The translations under genes and the position numbers were made by a program. DNA of 64,000 nt from G963663525 sp963663525 (lineage in GTDB: Bacteria; Myxococcota_A; SURF-8; G963663525). Positions 44,565 through 53,333 of this stretch are shown here, in pieces (position 1 is the stretch's first letter; every line of letters begins with the position of its first letter). Under the pieces are notes generated by a model. That model worked only from the letters and a program-made list of their open reading frames with translations. It was not told where the DNA came from and did no database searches. The stretch lies in the NCBI GenBank assembly GCA_963663525.2, contig CAXXHC010000003.1, forward strand, positions 1,781,221 through 1,845,220. The letters run 5' to 3'.

Positions 44565-46709
44565 TCACCCGGCGATTTCCGAGCCGGGAAACAGCAGCAG
44601 ATCCACTAGCTTTCCTTCCCTAAGCAACCGACGGCACAGCAGGATGTCGTCCTGTAAAAAGCGGTCGTCCTCCAGTCGTCTAAGGCCGTGTTCCTCCAAT
44701 GCGGCGACCATCGCCTGGATTCTGCTCCCCGGCAGAAAAGGTTGCCGGAAACTCAGAGCTTGAAAGGCGGCGAAGATTTCGATGGCCACCACGGTACGGA
44801 CATTCTCGATGACCTTCACGCATTTTCTTGCGGCGATGGTTCCCATGCTGTTGTGGTCTTCCGTGTTGGCGGATGTGGGAATGGAATCTACACTCGCCGG
44901 ATGACATAAGCCTTTGTTTTCACTCACCAATGCGGCGGCAGTGTACTGAGGAATCATGAAGCCGGAGTTCAGTCCCGTGCTTTCGATCAGAAAGCCCGGC
45001 AGTCCGTTGGACATGTTTTTATCCACGAGATGCGCGATGCGCCGCTCGGCGATGTTGCCGACTTCGGCCACCGACACGGCGAGGTAATCCATCATCTGAG
45101 CCACCGGTTCGCCATGGAAATTCCCGCCGCACTGCACGCCGTCCAGGCAGGCGAGCATTCGTTCGGGTTCCTCGCGTAGCCATGCGCCGTAGGTTTCGGC
45201 CTCCATCGACTCCCAGCCGTCGGGCGGTTGCGGGGGAAACAGCAGGGGATTGTCGGTGGCGGAGTTGATCTCGGCCTGCAACACCCTGGCCACCTGCTCG
45301 ACGGCATGATGGGTACAGGCCAGCACCTGGGGCAGGCAGCGGAAGGAGTAATCGTCCTGCACCGGAGGCACTGCCGGAACGGCGGCTTCGAGATCCTTCA
45401 GTGTGTCTGCCATGAAGGCACGGGCCTTTTCCGCCGGAGGAAAAGTGGTGCGCTGCATCTCGTGGTAACTCAGCGTGATGCCGCGACGGATCGGCGCCAT
45501 CAGCCGGTTGAACAGCACGATCTGCCCCCGTGCCTTCGCCCCGGCGGTTCCGTGGCGAGTGGTATCCGAGGGCTGGACGTCGAGATACTTTTCCTTCGCC
45601 TGTTCCAGAAGCGCGCGAAGCTGCGGGATGTGCTCTTCGGTAATGCGTCGCCGCACCCTTCGCGGCAAGGCGGTGGCTTCTTCCCCGGTCACTTCCCTGT
45701 CCCGCATCAACATGCCCAGTTCGTCCGCGCAGTCGCTCAGGCGTTGGATCGCTCGGTTGAGGTAGGCCGAGTTGAGAATCAACCCAAGAATTTCACTATC
45801 TTGCGTATACACCCGCAGACGCGCCGCCACGTCGGCCTGATGTGGCACGGGACGCACGCGGTGGATTTCCGGGGCAAGCGCACTCATCACGCCGAGGCGC
45901 GACTCCAGCGACATCGCCCCCGCCAGCTCCGCCGCCTGCACGAGGTGGCAGGTATCCGCCAGCGCCAGTGCTCCCAGAGCGGTCATGATCTGTGTGCCGT
46001 TGTTCAGTGCCAAGCCTTCCTTGGGGCCGAGATCGAGCCGGTTCCAGCGCCAGCCATGCGCCTCCCGCAAACGCTCCAACTCTTCGATATCGCTGGGCAA
46101 ATGGACGAAATCCTCTTCGTTTGACGTCTCTACGAAACCGCGTGCGGGGCGGGCTTTTTCGGGATCGTAGATCTTCCCGGCGGGATCGCCGATCAGCACG
46201 AGCGCCAGATGCGACAGCGGGGCGAGATCGCCGCTGGAACCCACCGATCCCTGGCTGGGAATGTAGGGGTACAGACGGTCGTTGAGCAGGTGCAACAGGT
46301 TGTCGATCACGCAGGGCCGCACGCCGGAATGTCCCCCGGCGAGGGTGTTGGCCCGAAGCAGCACGGCGGCCCTGGCGACGTCCTCCGGCAGGGGACGCCC
46401 GACGCCGCAGGCATGGGAACGCAGCAGGTTCAACTGGAGCCGCGCCGCCTGTTTCGGAGGGATCGGGACATCCCGTAACTTCCCGAAACCCGTAGTCAAT
46501 CCGTACACGACGGCGTTTTGTTCGATGAGCAGATCCACCATCACCCGGCAACAGGCAACCCGCCGCCGCGCCGACTCCGACAACCGCACTTCGGCCCCGT
46601 GGCGCGCTACGGCGACCACTTGATTGAAGGTCAGATTTCGACCGTCGATCTCGACTTCCCGGATGGTTTCGGGATGCTTGTCCAGCCAGAATTCGGAATG
46701 TTTCGCCAT
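44565..46709 (-). CDS. hutH: Histidine ammonia-lyase
   Basis: 714 residues, against about 510 for typical histidases. The MIO cofactor loop is GSVGSSGDLAPLSHLAL, with Ser-Ser-Gly (residues 158-160) where Ala-Ser-Gly is usual. The selectivity segment LLRSHACGVG has the Ser-His pair of histidases, not the Phe-Leu or His-Leu of phenylalanine or tyrosine lyases. QDDYSFRCLPQV, DNPLLFPP, GGNFHGEPVA, SMGTIAARK and PTSANTEDHNSM follow. About 150 extra residues lie between the GTQIM-containing core and LSYHEM. Makes urocanate and ammonia from histidine. No other hut genes are adjacent. Confidence 0.85.
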   Translation of the reverse strand: MAKHSEFWLDKHPETIREVEIDGRNLTFNQVVAVARHGAEVRLSESARRRVACCRVMVDLLIEQNAVVYGLTTGFGKLRDVPIPPKQAARLQLNLLRSHACGVGRPLPEDVARAAVLLRANTLAGGHSGVRPCVIDNLLHLLNDRLYPYIPSQGSVGSSGDLAPLSHLALVLIGDPAGKIYDPEKARPARGFVETSNEEDFVHLPSDIEELERLREAHGWRWNRLDLGPKEGLALNNGTQIMTALGALALADTCHLVQAAELAGAMSLESRLGVMSALAPEIHRVRPVPHQADVAARLRVYTQDSEILGLILNSAYLNRAIQRLSDCADELGMLMRDREVTGEEATALPRRVRRRITEEHIPQLRALLEQAKEKYLDVQPSDTTRHGTAGAKARGQIVLFNRLMAPIRRGITLSYHEMQRTTFPPAEKARAFMADTLKDLEAAVPAVPPVQDDYSFRCLPQVLACTHHAVEQVARVLQAEINSATDNPLLFPPQPPDGWESMEAETYGAWLREEPERMLACLDGVQCGGNFHGEPVAQMMDYLAVSVAEVGNIAERRIAHLVDKNMSNGLPGFLIESTGLNSGFMIPQYTAAALVSENKGLCHPASVDSIPTSANTEDHNSMGTIAARKCVKVIENVRTVVAIEIFAAFQALSFRQPFLPGSRIQAMVAALEEHGLRRLEDDRFLQDDILLCRRLLREGKLVDLLLFPGSEIAG

Positions 46710-46855
46710 GTTCCGTCCCTTTATCGTCTTGCGGCCTTGTGGGAACCTGCTTCGCCTGAGTTATACCACGAAGCGTGGAACGAAACAGCATTTTCCGGCG
46801 CGATCTCCATGTATCGAAACGGAATGCATCGCGAAAAATCCCACGTTTCGGCAAA

Positions 46856-47104
46856 CGTGCAAATTGATGAAAATTCGTGCAAATTCGCAACCACTCGCGT
46901 TGCGAGAGAATTTCGAGCTTTGCGAGACTTTTTGGTCGAAAAACGCCGTTTTTGTCCAGTTGCTGTACACTTTTTTCTCGCTTACCCTCGACTCGTTGCG
47001 AGAAAACCGGTGGGGACTTTGCACGTTTCTGCGTGAGTTTGCACGAGTTTTACGGCATGGATCGAGCATGACGTGAGTTTGCGTAAAATTGCACGAGTTT
47101 GCAG
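46856..47104. promoter_or_regulatory. 10-bp-phased decamer array upstream of hutH
   Basis: A motif close to GCACGAGTTT recurs with starts offset by multiples of 10 bp: TTTGCACG at 47018 and 47038, TTTGCG at 47078, ATTGCACG at 47088, TTTGCAGT at 47098. The inverted form CGTGCAAATT occurs at 46856 and 46876 (20 bp apart), with further TTGCGAGA variants between. It fills the gap between the upstream glycosidase gene end and the hutH ATG at 46709. I see no coding frame. It may bind a regulator on one helix face or be an intrinsically curved sequence. Confidence 0.5.
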
Positions 47105-47157
47105 TGTATTCAGTAGATTTTACTCAAAGAGGTCGGACCCATTCTTTATCCGACATC

Positions 47158-47187
47158 GTAAAAATGTCGGACAGAAAAATCTGTCCG
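47158..47187 (-). terminator. Terminator of the glycosidase gene
   Basis: The dyad CGGACAG/CTGTCCG at 47168-47187 is followed on the minus strand by ACATTTTTAC. Confidence 0.65.
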
Positions 47188-47225
47188 CCCTACAAAGACT
47201 TGCTCTAAGAAACGGTCGTGACGGA

Positions 47226-50027
47226 CTACCGTCTCCGATTGAGGAAACCCCCGCGAATCAGCAGCACCAGAACCAGCAGCATCATGCCGAAAAGCAGGGA
47301 CTGGCTCGTGGGACCGAACTGTTGGGTGCATCCGCTTCCCACTGCGGCGAAGGGGTAGGGCAGGCGTCCGCGATCGATGCGGAAATGTTCGACGTCTTCC
47401 AACTCGGCCAGCGTGAACGACCACCGGAGCCGGTCGCCGTCCATGGATTCCACGGCGGTTTCCGAACCGTCTTTGGCGACTTTGACGATTTTCTCCCAGT
47501 TCGGTTCTAGCGTCGGAAGCGTGACGGTGATCGTCTGGTCCGGGTCGAGGTTGCCGTGGGGATCGCTGAAGGCGAGTTTCCAGAACACGGCGCGTTCGAT
47601 GGCCGAAGTATCGTCGTTTGTCCAGTGCAGCAGGGGTACGTCGCGCCCCGAGGTTTCGACGAGCAGCAACTCTTCATCGCTCAGGTTGCGCACCTTGCCC
47701 ACGTAGCCGGTGACGCTTTCGTCGGAGGACAGAAGCACCCGTTGAAACTGGTGACGGTCGTACAGCAATTCCATCATGGCGGCGGCCTGGGGTCCGGCGA
47801 GGAAGGCGGCGGGTTCGCCAAGGCCGAAGCGTGCTTCTTTGGACTGCTCCGCTCCCGTTCCGGGCCCCCAGCCCACGAGCGCTTCTCGGCCATCGTACGC
47901 AGCGTGCAAGCCACCGGGATCGGCTTCGTGGATGAGGTCCAGCATCGAGCGTTTCAAGGCTTCAGCCTCTTGTTCGCGCCCGTAGCGGTAGAGCGCCGTG
48001 GCGGCGACGAAGGCGTGCAGCGGATCGACTTGTCCCTTTTTCCAGCTTCCGTCTCGGGAGTGGCCGTATTCTTTTTCGTTCCATCCCACCGAGGGAACGC
48101 CGTAGCGTTCGTTGCCGAGCGTGTCGTCCGATAGTCCCAGACGGTCGGGGTCGGTAAGCGCTTCCAGGGTGGATTGCACACGCTCCGGAACCTTGCTGGT
48201 CCCGGCAAAAAGCGGCCAGGCGGTCGCCGGGGTCCAAACCGATACGAATGAAGTTTTGCCACTGTCTTTTTTGCGGTCGAAATAGGCGTGCACGACCGGA
48301 TCCCACAGTTCCGCTTCGATCCGGCTCGCCAGATCCTCGGCTTCGTCTCGCCGACGCCGCGCCTCGAACTGGTCGCCGTCGAATTCGTGCAGTCCGGCCA
48401 GAGCATCGAGTTCCAACGTCAGCCAGCAGTTGAGGTCGAGCGCCTCGACCGCGCCGACCTGCCCGGCGTTGCATTCCGGGTCGTAGCCTTCTGCGCAACC
48501 GAACCTCGGACTGTCTCCCCAGCCCGTTTCCAGGCCGGAGGCGTATTCGTACAATCCGTTGCCGCCGGGCGTGTCCTCGTAATCGGCGTCGCGCGCGCCC
48601 AGCCAGAAATCGACCTCGGCCCGGCAGGTGTCCAGAGCCCGATCCACCCATTCCTCATCGTCTCCGGCTCCGGCCACGGCGATCTGGTGCGCCGCCCAGC
48701 AGAACGTCGGGGTGGAGGTCGCCGGGTCCGTGGATGTCTGGTCCGCCGCCTGGGCCATGTCGTCGATAAGGTAGGGCAGCAGACCGTCCAGCGCCTGCGG
48801 TTCGGTCCAGCGGCTTTTTCCAAGATAATCAAGGACTTCCTTGGCCGCTTCCAGGTCGTATTCCGCCAATCCCAAGGCCATCCAGGCTGCTCCGTCGGGG
48901 GTGATGTAGCTATGGTAGCCCTTGGCGGGCACGGCAGCCAGGGTGTCGTCGCTCAGACGGTATTTGTTGGTTTCCAGCGCCGCAAGCGCCAGCGAAGCGA
49001 CGGAGCGGTCCCGGTCGTAGCGGTCGCTTTCCTCGTCGAGATGCACTCCCGCTACGAGACTTTCCAGCACGTTCCAGCGTTTTTGGGCGTCCTTGAACGC
49101 GGAACTGCTTCCCTTGGCGTAGGTTTCCATGATTTCCGCCAGTGTTTCGTGGCTGCGCTCCCGCTCGGCTTCTCCCGTGGTCCCTTCTTCCACGTAGGCA
49201 TCGTAGGCGATGTAAAAGGTGATTTCCTGCCGCCCGCCCGCCGCAACGGTGAAGTCCCCGGTGGCGATGCGCGTGACGCCCTCGTTGGTGTCGGTCTCCA
49301 CTTTGTCGATATTCATGTCTTCCGGGCCGACAAGCCCGATGCGCCGGAGGAAATGGCGCTCCCGCAGGCCGTCGGGATCGTCGCCGCAGTCGAGCAGCAG
49401 CGTGGTTTGTTCAAGATCCGCCAGCTCGCAGTGATCCACGGTGCTGGAGTCCGGGTAACGGGATTCCAGGCTGCCGTCGTCGTCTCGGAAGAACACGAGC
49501 GTAAGCGAATAGTCCGTGGCCGTAAGTCCCGTATTCTGCACGAGAATTCGCCAGGCCAGCACGTCGGTTTCGACGAAGAATACCTTCGCTTCGGCCTGCA
49601 CGGCGTCGTCGAACTCGACGTTCTCGCTCCAGCCCCAGGGGAAGAATTCCACCGTGCGGGACTCAGGTTCCATGGCCTTGTCGGCGTTGATCCGGACGTA
49701 ACTTTGATCCCATTGGCGTTGCAAGCCGGAACGCGCCCAGGCCGCATAATGGGCCTGGTTGAGCAGGTGCCCGGCAGAAACGGCGTTGTGGGAATGCTGC
49801 TCGCGGTCATCGGTGCAGGTCGCCTTGACCCCGGCGTGACTGGCGAGGTCGGAAAGAGGGCTGCCCGTCGTGAGGTTTTCAATGTAGAACGGCGCCCCGG
49901 AAATCGCGATGTCGGATTGCTTTTCCAACGGGGGACGTTCGATGCCCGAAGCTGCGTAAACCGTCGGGACGAAAAGGAAAACACTGAAAATCAAGGAAAT
50001 GACAAACATCGATCGCACGCCGTGCAT
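47226..50027 (-). CDS. Exported (alpha/alpha)6-barrel glycosidase-like protein with C-terminal anchor
   Basis: 933 residues; the ATG at 50025-50027 has GGAGG upstream. Signal peptide (1-25, VYAAS). An N-terminal beta domain (~30-290) is followed by a six-hairpin domain with blocks like GYHSYITPDGAAWM, SGLETGWGDSPRF (compare ESGxDNSPR of GH63/trehalase-like enzymes), LDLNCWLTLELDAL and VGWNEKEYGHS. The C-terminus, GSGCTQQF then a membrane segment and RRR, resembles MYXO-CTERM/Synerg-CTERM sorting tails. The likely substrate is an alpha-linked oligosaccharide; catalytic acids were not assigned. It acts outside the inner membrane. Alternative: GH15-like glucoamylase. Confidence 0.75.
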   Translation of the reverse strand: MHGVRSMFVISLIFSVFLFVPTVYAASGIERPPLEKQSDIAISGAPFYIENLTTGSPLSDLASHAGVKATCTDDREQHSHNAVSAGHLLNQAHYAAWARSGLQRQWDQSYVRINADKAMEPESRTVEFFPWGWSENVEFDDAVQAEAKVFFVETDVLAWRILVQNTGLTATDYSLTLVFFRDDDGSLESRYPDSSTVDHCELADLEQTTLLLDCGDDPDGLRERHFLRRIGLVGPEDMNIDKVETDTNEGVTRIATGDFTVAAGGRQEITFYIAYDAYVEEGTTGEAERERSHETLAEIMETYAKGSSSAFKDAQKRWNVLESLVAGVHLDEESDRYDRDRSVASLALAALETNKYRLSDDTLAAVPAKGYHSYITPDGAAWMALGLAEYDLEAAKEVLDYLGKSRWTEPQALDGLLPYLIDDMAQAADQTSTDPATSTPTFCWAAHQIAVAGAGDDEEWVDRALDTCRAEVDFWLGARDADYEDTPGGNGLYEYASGLETGWGDSPRFGCAEGYDPECNAGQVGAVEALDLNCWLTLELDALAGLHEFDGDQFEARRRRDEAEDLASRIEAELWDPVVHAYFDRKKDSGKTSFVSVWTPATAWPLFAGTSKVPERVQSTLEALTDPDRLGLSDDTLGNERYGVPSVGWNEKEYGHSRDGSWKKGQVDPLHAFVAATALYRYGREQEAEALKRSMLDLIHEADPGGLHAAYDGREALVGWGPGTGAEQSKEARFGLGEPAAFLAGPQAAAMMELLYDRHQFQRVLLSSDESVTGYVGKVRNLSDEELLLVETSGRDVPLLHWTNDDTSAIERAVFWKLAFSDPHGNLDPDQTITVTLPTLEPNWEKIVKVAKDGSETAVESMDGDRLRWSFTLAELEDVEHFRIDRGRLPYPFAAVGSGCTQQFGPTSQSLLFGMMLLVLVLLIRGGFLNRRR

Positions 50028-50062
50028 GGTGCCTCCAAATCTAAACAGAGTATAGTATATTA

Positions 50063-50091
50063 ATTATACCAAGGTTGAGGCTTGGAGGCAA
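50063..50091 (-). promoter_or_regulatory. Sigma-70 promoter of the glycosidase gene
   Basis: On the minus strand TTGCCT (50086-50091), 17 bp and a perfect TATAAT (50063-50068) lie ~40 bases upstream of the ATG. The MITE at 50096 begins 5 bp beyond the -35. Confidence 0.65.
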
Positions 50092-50095
50092 ATTT

Positions 50096-50288
50096 GGGCG
50101 GAAATTAAATGAGTGCGAAACATTGTAAAAGTTTATTCCAAGGAGAAAAAACGTAGGGGCGAGTGTAGTGAACAAAGTGAACGGAGCTCCCCAAAAACCG
50201 AAAAACTCTGTCAGAACGGGGGGCTACAGTCGCTATGCTCCTTTCACCCGCCCCTACATTTATCCTCCCTTTTTTGAGGTTTCATTTA
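50096..50288. mobile_element. MITE, subtype B, right end lost
   Basis: About 95% identical to the MITE at 40920-41147 over 193 bp, starting with the same GGGCGGAAATTAAATGAGTG end. It stops inside the conserved GGTTTCA block where the insertion sequence begins; the right terminal repeat is not found on the other side of the IS. Confidence 0.8.
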
Positions 50289-50292
50289 GGAC

Positions 50293-50706
50293 TTATCCAT
50301 AAATAAAGCCTACTTTTCTCCAGCATATAATCGAGCAGGCTAAGTGCAATAAAGCCAGGTAGCTGGATTCGGTTTTTTCGTAGCGGACCAGGATTTTTCG
50401 GAAGCGGTTCAGCCATGAATTGGCCGTCTCGACTATCCAACGGCGTGCCTTGTATCCTGGAATCTCACGCTTTGCCTTGATTTCCTCGCCGCGTTGCCGC
50501 ACGTGCGGCGTATGCTTGTGTTCGACGATAATCTCCTCCGCCTTTGCTCCGAAATACCCCTTGTCCGCGCAAAGGTTTTGCAGTTTTTCCTGCGTCGGTT
50601 CGGGACGCTCGACGGCTACACCGTCCAACACGATCTCAAGTTGCGTCACGTCGTGGCGATTGGCACCGCTGACGCTGATGGACAACGGGACGCCACGCTC
50701 GTCCAC
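50293..50706 (-). CDS. IS5-family transposase, orfB (C-terminal part)
   Basis: 137 codons. It has the DDE-domain blocks VDERGVPLSISVSGANRHD, LCADKGYFGAKAEE and ETANSWLNRFRKILVRYE, the last holding the catalytic Glu region. It overlaps orfA; the family normally makes the full enzyme by frameshifting at the A run where orfA and orfB overlap (A8 at 50728-50735). The shift needed here is +1 (or slippage on the A8 run). Confidence 0.85.
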   Translation of the reverse strand: MDERGVPLSISVSGANRHDVTQLEIVLDGVAVERPEPTQEKLQNLCADKGYFGAKAEEIIVEHKHTPHVRQRGEEIKAKREIPGYKARRWIVETANSWLNRFRKILVRYEKTESSYLALLHLACSIICWRKVGFIYG

Positions 50707-51145
50707 GAGGACGTGGTGTTTTGTTCCTTTTTTTTCCCCTGTCGGTCGGATTGGGTCCGACCGCTTCTAGAGCCAAGGGAGCCTTATGCGTGGCACCGTC
50801 GATGCTTTGCCACTCCCAGGCAATGCCTTCCAGTTCGTCATACTCCGCCAGACCGGCTTGCCACAGGCGCTGAAAAAATCCCTGCTCCAGCCATGAACGA
50901 AAATAGCGGTGGATCGCACTGGGCGAACCGAATCTTTCTTTCGGCAAAGCCTTCCACTGAATTCCCGTCCGCAACACGTATACGATGCCTTCGAACACCT
51001 TTCGATAGTTTATGGGCTTACGTCCGCCACCCGGCTTGCGCCGGTACGTCTTGTCCGCGTCGCGGCAGGGTCGCGGGATCAGAGGCTCTACGCGCTCCCA
51101 AAAGGCATCGGATACTTCCCAGGATTGAATCTTGCGTCCCTTCAT
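50636..51145 (-). CDS. IS5-family transposase, orfA (N-terminal part)
   Basis: About 169 codons from the ATG at 51143-51145 with GGAGG upstream. WERVEPLIPRP, GGRKPINYRKVFEGIVYVL and SIDGATHKAPL (catalytic Asp) are typical of the IS427 group. The coherent transposase sequence ends near GKKRNK at the A8 run; beyond that the frame is out of phase with the conserved domain. Confidence 0.85.
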   Translation of the reverse strand: MKGRKIQSWEVSDAFWERVEPLIPRPCRDADKTYRRKPGGGRKPINYRKVFEGIVYVLRTGIQWKALPKERFGSPSAIHRYFRSWLEQGFFQRLWQAGLAEYDELEGIAWEWQSIDGATHKAPLALEAVGPNPTDRGKKRNKTPRPRGRAWRPVVHQRQRCQSPRRDAT

Positions 51146-51228
51146 TTTTCCCTCCACTATAAAATATTGAAGAGATTATAATAGCCGAGACGACAAAACC
51201 GATCTGGTTATTTATGGATAAGTCCTTA

Positions 51229-51493
51229 TTATATCCGTTTCAAAGAATGTCGTTCCGTCCGGGTTCGGAATTGAAATTCGGATTGATCGACCGCTTGTGG
51301 CTGCGTGCAATTCTGCGATGCCTTCATATTTATCTCCATGCTCCTTATCGGTTTCGTAATAACTTCGGAAATACGAAAGCGTGTTCATGTACACCTGACC
51401 TTGTGCCCTCAATGCTTCCAGGTGTTCACGCCTTCCGATTTTCAGGAATCCCTGAATACTGATTATCTCCGTTTCCGGGATGTAAACCGCCAT
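51229..51493 (-). pseudogene. Hypothetical protein gene truncated by the IS
   Basis: Starts with an ATG at 51491-51493 and a GGGGGAG site. About 86 residues are native (TEIISIQGFLKIGRREHLEALR, MNTLSYFRSYYETDKEHGDKYEG), then the frame runs into the IS and stops after a few foreign residues. This N-terminus, with GDxxEG after a short helix-rich start, occurs in uncharacterised proteins of many bacteria. The 3' half is missing, together with the MITE right end, so a deletion accompanied the insertion. Confidence 0.7.
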
Positions 51494-51496
51494 CCA

Positions 51497-51577
51497 TCAC
51501 TCCCCCAAGCTTCCTTTTAGTCTGTCTCTGAGAGACGAGACAAAGTGCTCGTCTATGTTGTTGTGAATCGTGGGCAT
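51497..51577 (-). CDS. Possible 26-residue open frame upstream of the truncated gene
   Basis: ATG at 51575-51577 with GGAG nine bases upstream, MPTIHNNIDEHFVSS..., stop at 51497-51499, 3 bases before the next ATG. The spacing suggests translational coupling. It is too short to judge coding by itself. Confidence 0.3.
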   Translation of the reverse strand: MPTIHNNIDEHFVSSLRDRLKGSLGE

Positions 51578-51625
51578 CCAATGCTCCAATTTTAACCGCT
51601 CACCGGTTCAAATTATGAGTTCATC

Positions 51626-51695
51626 TCAATCCAGCACATTCAGAATTGGTTCGAAGTTCCCCGCACACCATTCGTCAAATCGGCACGAACCCCCC
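51626..51695 (-). pseudogene. Possible gene 3' end cut by the IS1634 element
   Basis: A minus-strand frame runs from the IS1634 border to a stop at 51626-51628, ending FDEWCAGNFEPILNVLD. Composition is protein-like, but it is short, so this is tentative. It would be the tail of a gene upstream of the small frame and the truncated gene. Confidence 0.25.
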
Positions 51696-53320
51696 GACTT
51701 CCGCACGTACAGAAAAATGACACTCTAACCTACTGAAATCACTTGTTTGGATTTCAAATTTGGGTGTCCCGGTGGTAAAATGAGGCATGTTTGTTCGTCG
51801 GAAGCGCAATCAAAGCGGCACCATCAGCGTCCAGGTCATCGACAAGACGAGGGGGTATCGGATGGGTTCCACCAGCGATCCCGAAGAGATTGAACGCCTC
51901 GTGGCGCTTGGACACGCCTTCATTGCGCGTCAATCCGGTCAGTACCAATTGTTTCCGAAAGACGAGACGCGCAACGCAGCGGTACTCGACTTCGTTCATC
52001 GCGTACGAAACAGCCAGATTCGAACCGTGGGGCCCGAACGGATCTTTGGGGCATTGTTCGATCGCCTCGGCTTTGATGCCGTCCCGGAGCAACTGTTTCG
52101 CGACATTGTGATCGCACGCCTGGCCTATCCGACCAGCAAACTCAAGACCGTCGATTACCTGTACCGCTACCAGGGCAAGCGAATCTCGGTGGATCGCATC
52201 TATCGCTTTCTGGACAAGCTGGCCGACCGATACAAGGAACAGGTCGAGCAAATCGCTTACGACTACTCCCGATCCGTTCTCGAAACCATTTCCGTCGTTT
52301 TCTACGACATGACCACACTCTACTTTGAGGCCGAAGACGAAGACGACCTGCGCAGAGTCGGGTTTTCCAAGGATGGCAAGTTTCAGCATCCGCAGATCAT
52401 GCTCGGCTTGTTGATCGGCGAGAAAGGCTTTCCCATCGGCTACGATATTTTCGAAGGCAATACGTTCGAGGGCCACACTCTGCTGCCGGTTCTCGATGCC
52501 ATCGGGGCCAGGTATCGTCTGGGCAAACCGGTCGTCGTGGCGGATGCGACGATGTTATCGGCAAAGAACCTCAAATGCCTCGATGAGGCAAACTATCCTT
52601 TCATCGTGGGGGCGCGATTACGCAACGAATCGGAGGCCATACAGGCGGAGATTTTGAAAAAGAGCGCGGGACTGATAAACGGAGCAAGCCTCGTGATCGA
52701 CAAGGGCAACGGTCATCGGTTGATCGTATCTTACTCCGACAAGCGGGCGGCCAAGGATGCCTACAATCGCGAGAAAGGACTCAAAAAGCTCAGAGGCAAA
52801 ATCGGATCGGGCAGGTTGACGAAACAACAGATCAATCAACGTGGTTACAACAAATTTCTCCGCCTTGTGGGTGATGTGAAGATCGACATCGACGAGACGA
52901 AAGTGGAGCAGGCCTCCCGTTGGGACGGCCTGAAGGGCTATCTGACCAGCACGGCTCACTCGGCATCCAAGGTCATCGACAATTATCGGCAATTGTGGCG
53001 TGTCGAAAAGGCGTTTCGGATTTCCAAAACGGACTTGCGCATCCGACCGATCTATCATTACCGTCCACGACGCATCCAGGCTCATGTCTGTGTGGCCTTT
53101 GTCGCGTACACGCTTTACAAAGAACTGGAACGCCTGCTGGAAGCAAGTGAATCGCAAATCAGCGTACAACGAGCCGTGGAACTGACCCATACGATGTATG
53201 AGATGATCGTAGAATTACCCGATGATCCCAGCCCTCGACACATCCTGCTCGGTATGGATCCGCAACAACAGGAACTTCATAACCTACTTCACTGATTCAG
53301 GGTGTCCCAGTGCGGAAGTC
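51696..53320 (+). mobile_element. Insertion sequence, IS1634 family, ~1.6 kb
   Basis: The ends are short inverted repeats GACTTCCGCAC (51696-51706) and GTGCGGAAGTC (53310-53320). A second matching block (GGTGTCCC) occurs near both ends. No clear target duplication could be read. Contains one complete transposase. Confidence 0.7.
51787..53295 (+). CDS. IS1634-family transposase
   Basis: 502 residues. The IS4-clan DDE core has SVVFYDMTTLYFEAE (first Asp), VVVADATMLSAKNL (second Asp) and YRQLWRVEKAFRISKTDL (Glu in the YREK-like signature). The N-terminal MFVRRKRNQSGTISVQVID is typical of the family. Appears intact. Confidence comes from the three motifs in the right order and spacing. Confidence 0.93.
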   Translation: MFVRRKRNQSGTISVQVIDKTRGYRMGSTSDPEEIERLVALGHAFIARQSGQYQLFPKDETRNAAVLDFVHRVRNSQIRTVGPERIFGALFDRLGFDAVPEQLFRDIVIARLAYPTSKLKTVDYLYRYQGKRISVDRIYRFLDKLADRYKEQVEQIAYDYSRSVLETISVVFYDMTTLYFEAEDEDDLRRVGFSKDGKFQHPQIMLGLLIGEKGFPIGYDIFEGNTFEGHTLLPVLDAIGARYRLGKPVVVADATMLSAKNLKCLDEANYPFIVGARLRNESEAIQAEILKKSAGLINGASLVIDKGNGHRLIVSYSDKRAAKDAYNREKGLKKLRGKIGSGRLTKQQINQRGYNKFLRLVGDVKIDIDETKVEQASRWDGLKGYLTSTAHSASKVIDNYRQLWRVEKAFRISKTDLRIRPIYHYRPRRIQAHVCVAFVAYTLYKELERLLEASESQISVQRAVELTHTMYEMIVELPDDPSPRHILLGMDPQQQELHNLLH

Positions 53321-53333
53321 AGGAAACACATGG

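Larger units (their letters stand above)
50289..51225 (-). mobile_element. Insertion sequence, IS5 family (IS427-like group), 937 bp
   Basis: Perfect terminal inverted repeats GGACTTATCCATAAATAA at both ends (50289-50306 and 51208-51225) are flanked by a TTA repeat on each side, fitting the TNA target duplication of the IS427 group. It carries a two-frame transposase (orfA, orfB). Confidence 0.85.

Noticed and set aside
48288..50063. A 591-codon plus-strand frame opposite the glycosidase gene
   Set aside because: The minus-strand gene has signal peptide, family motifs, promoter and ribosome site; the plus frame has none.
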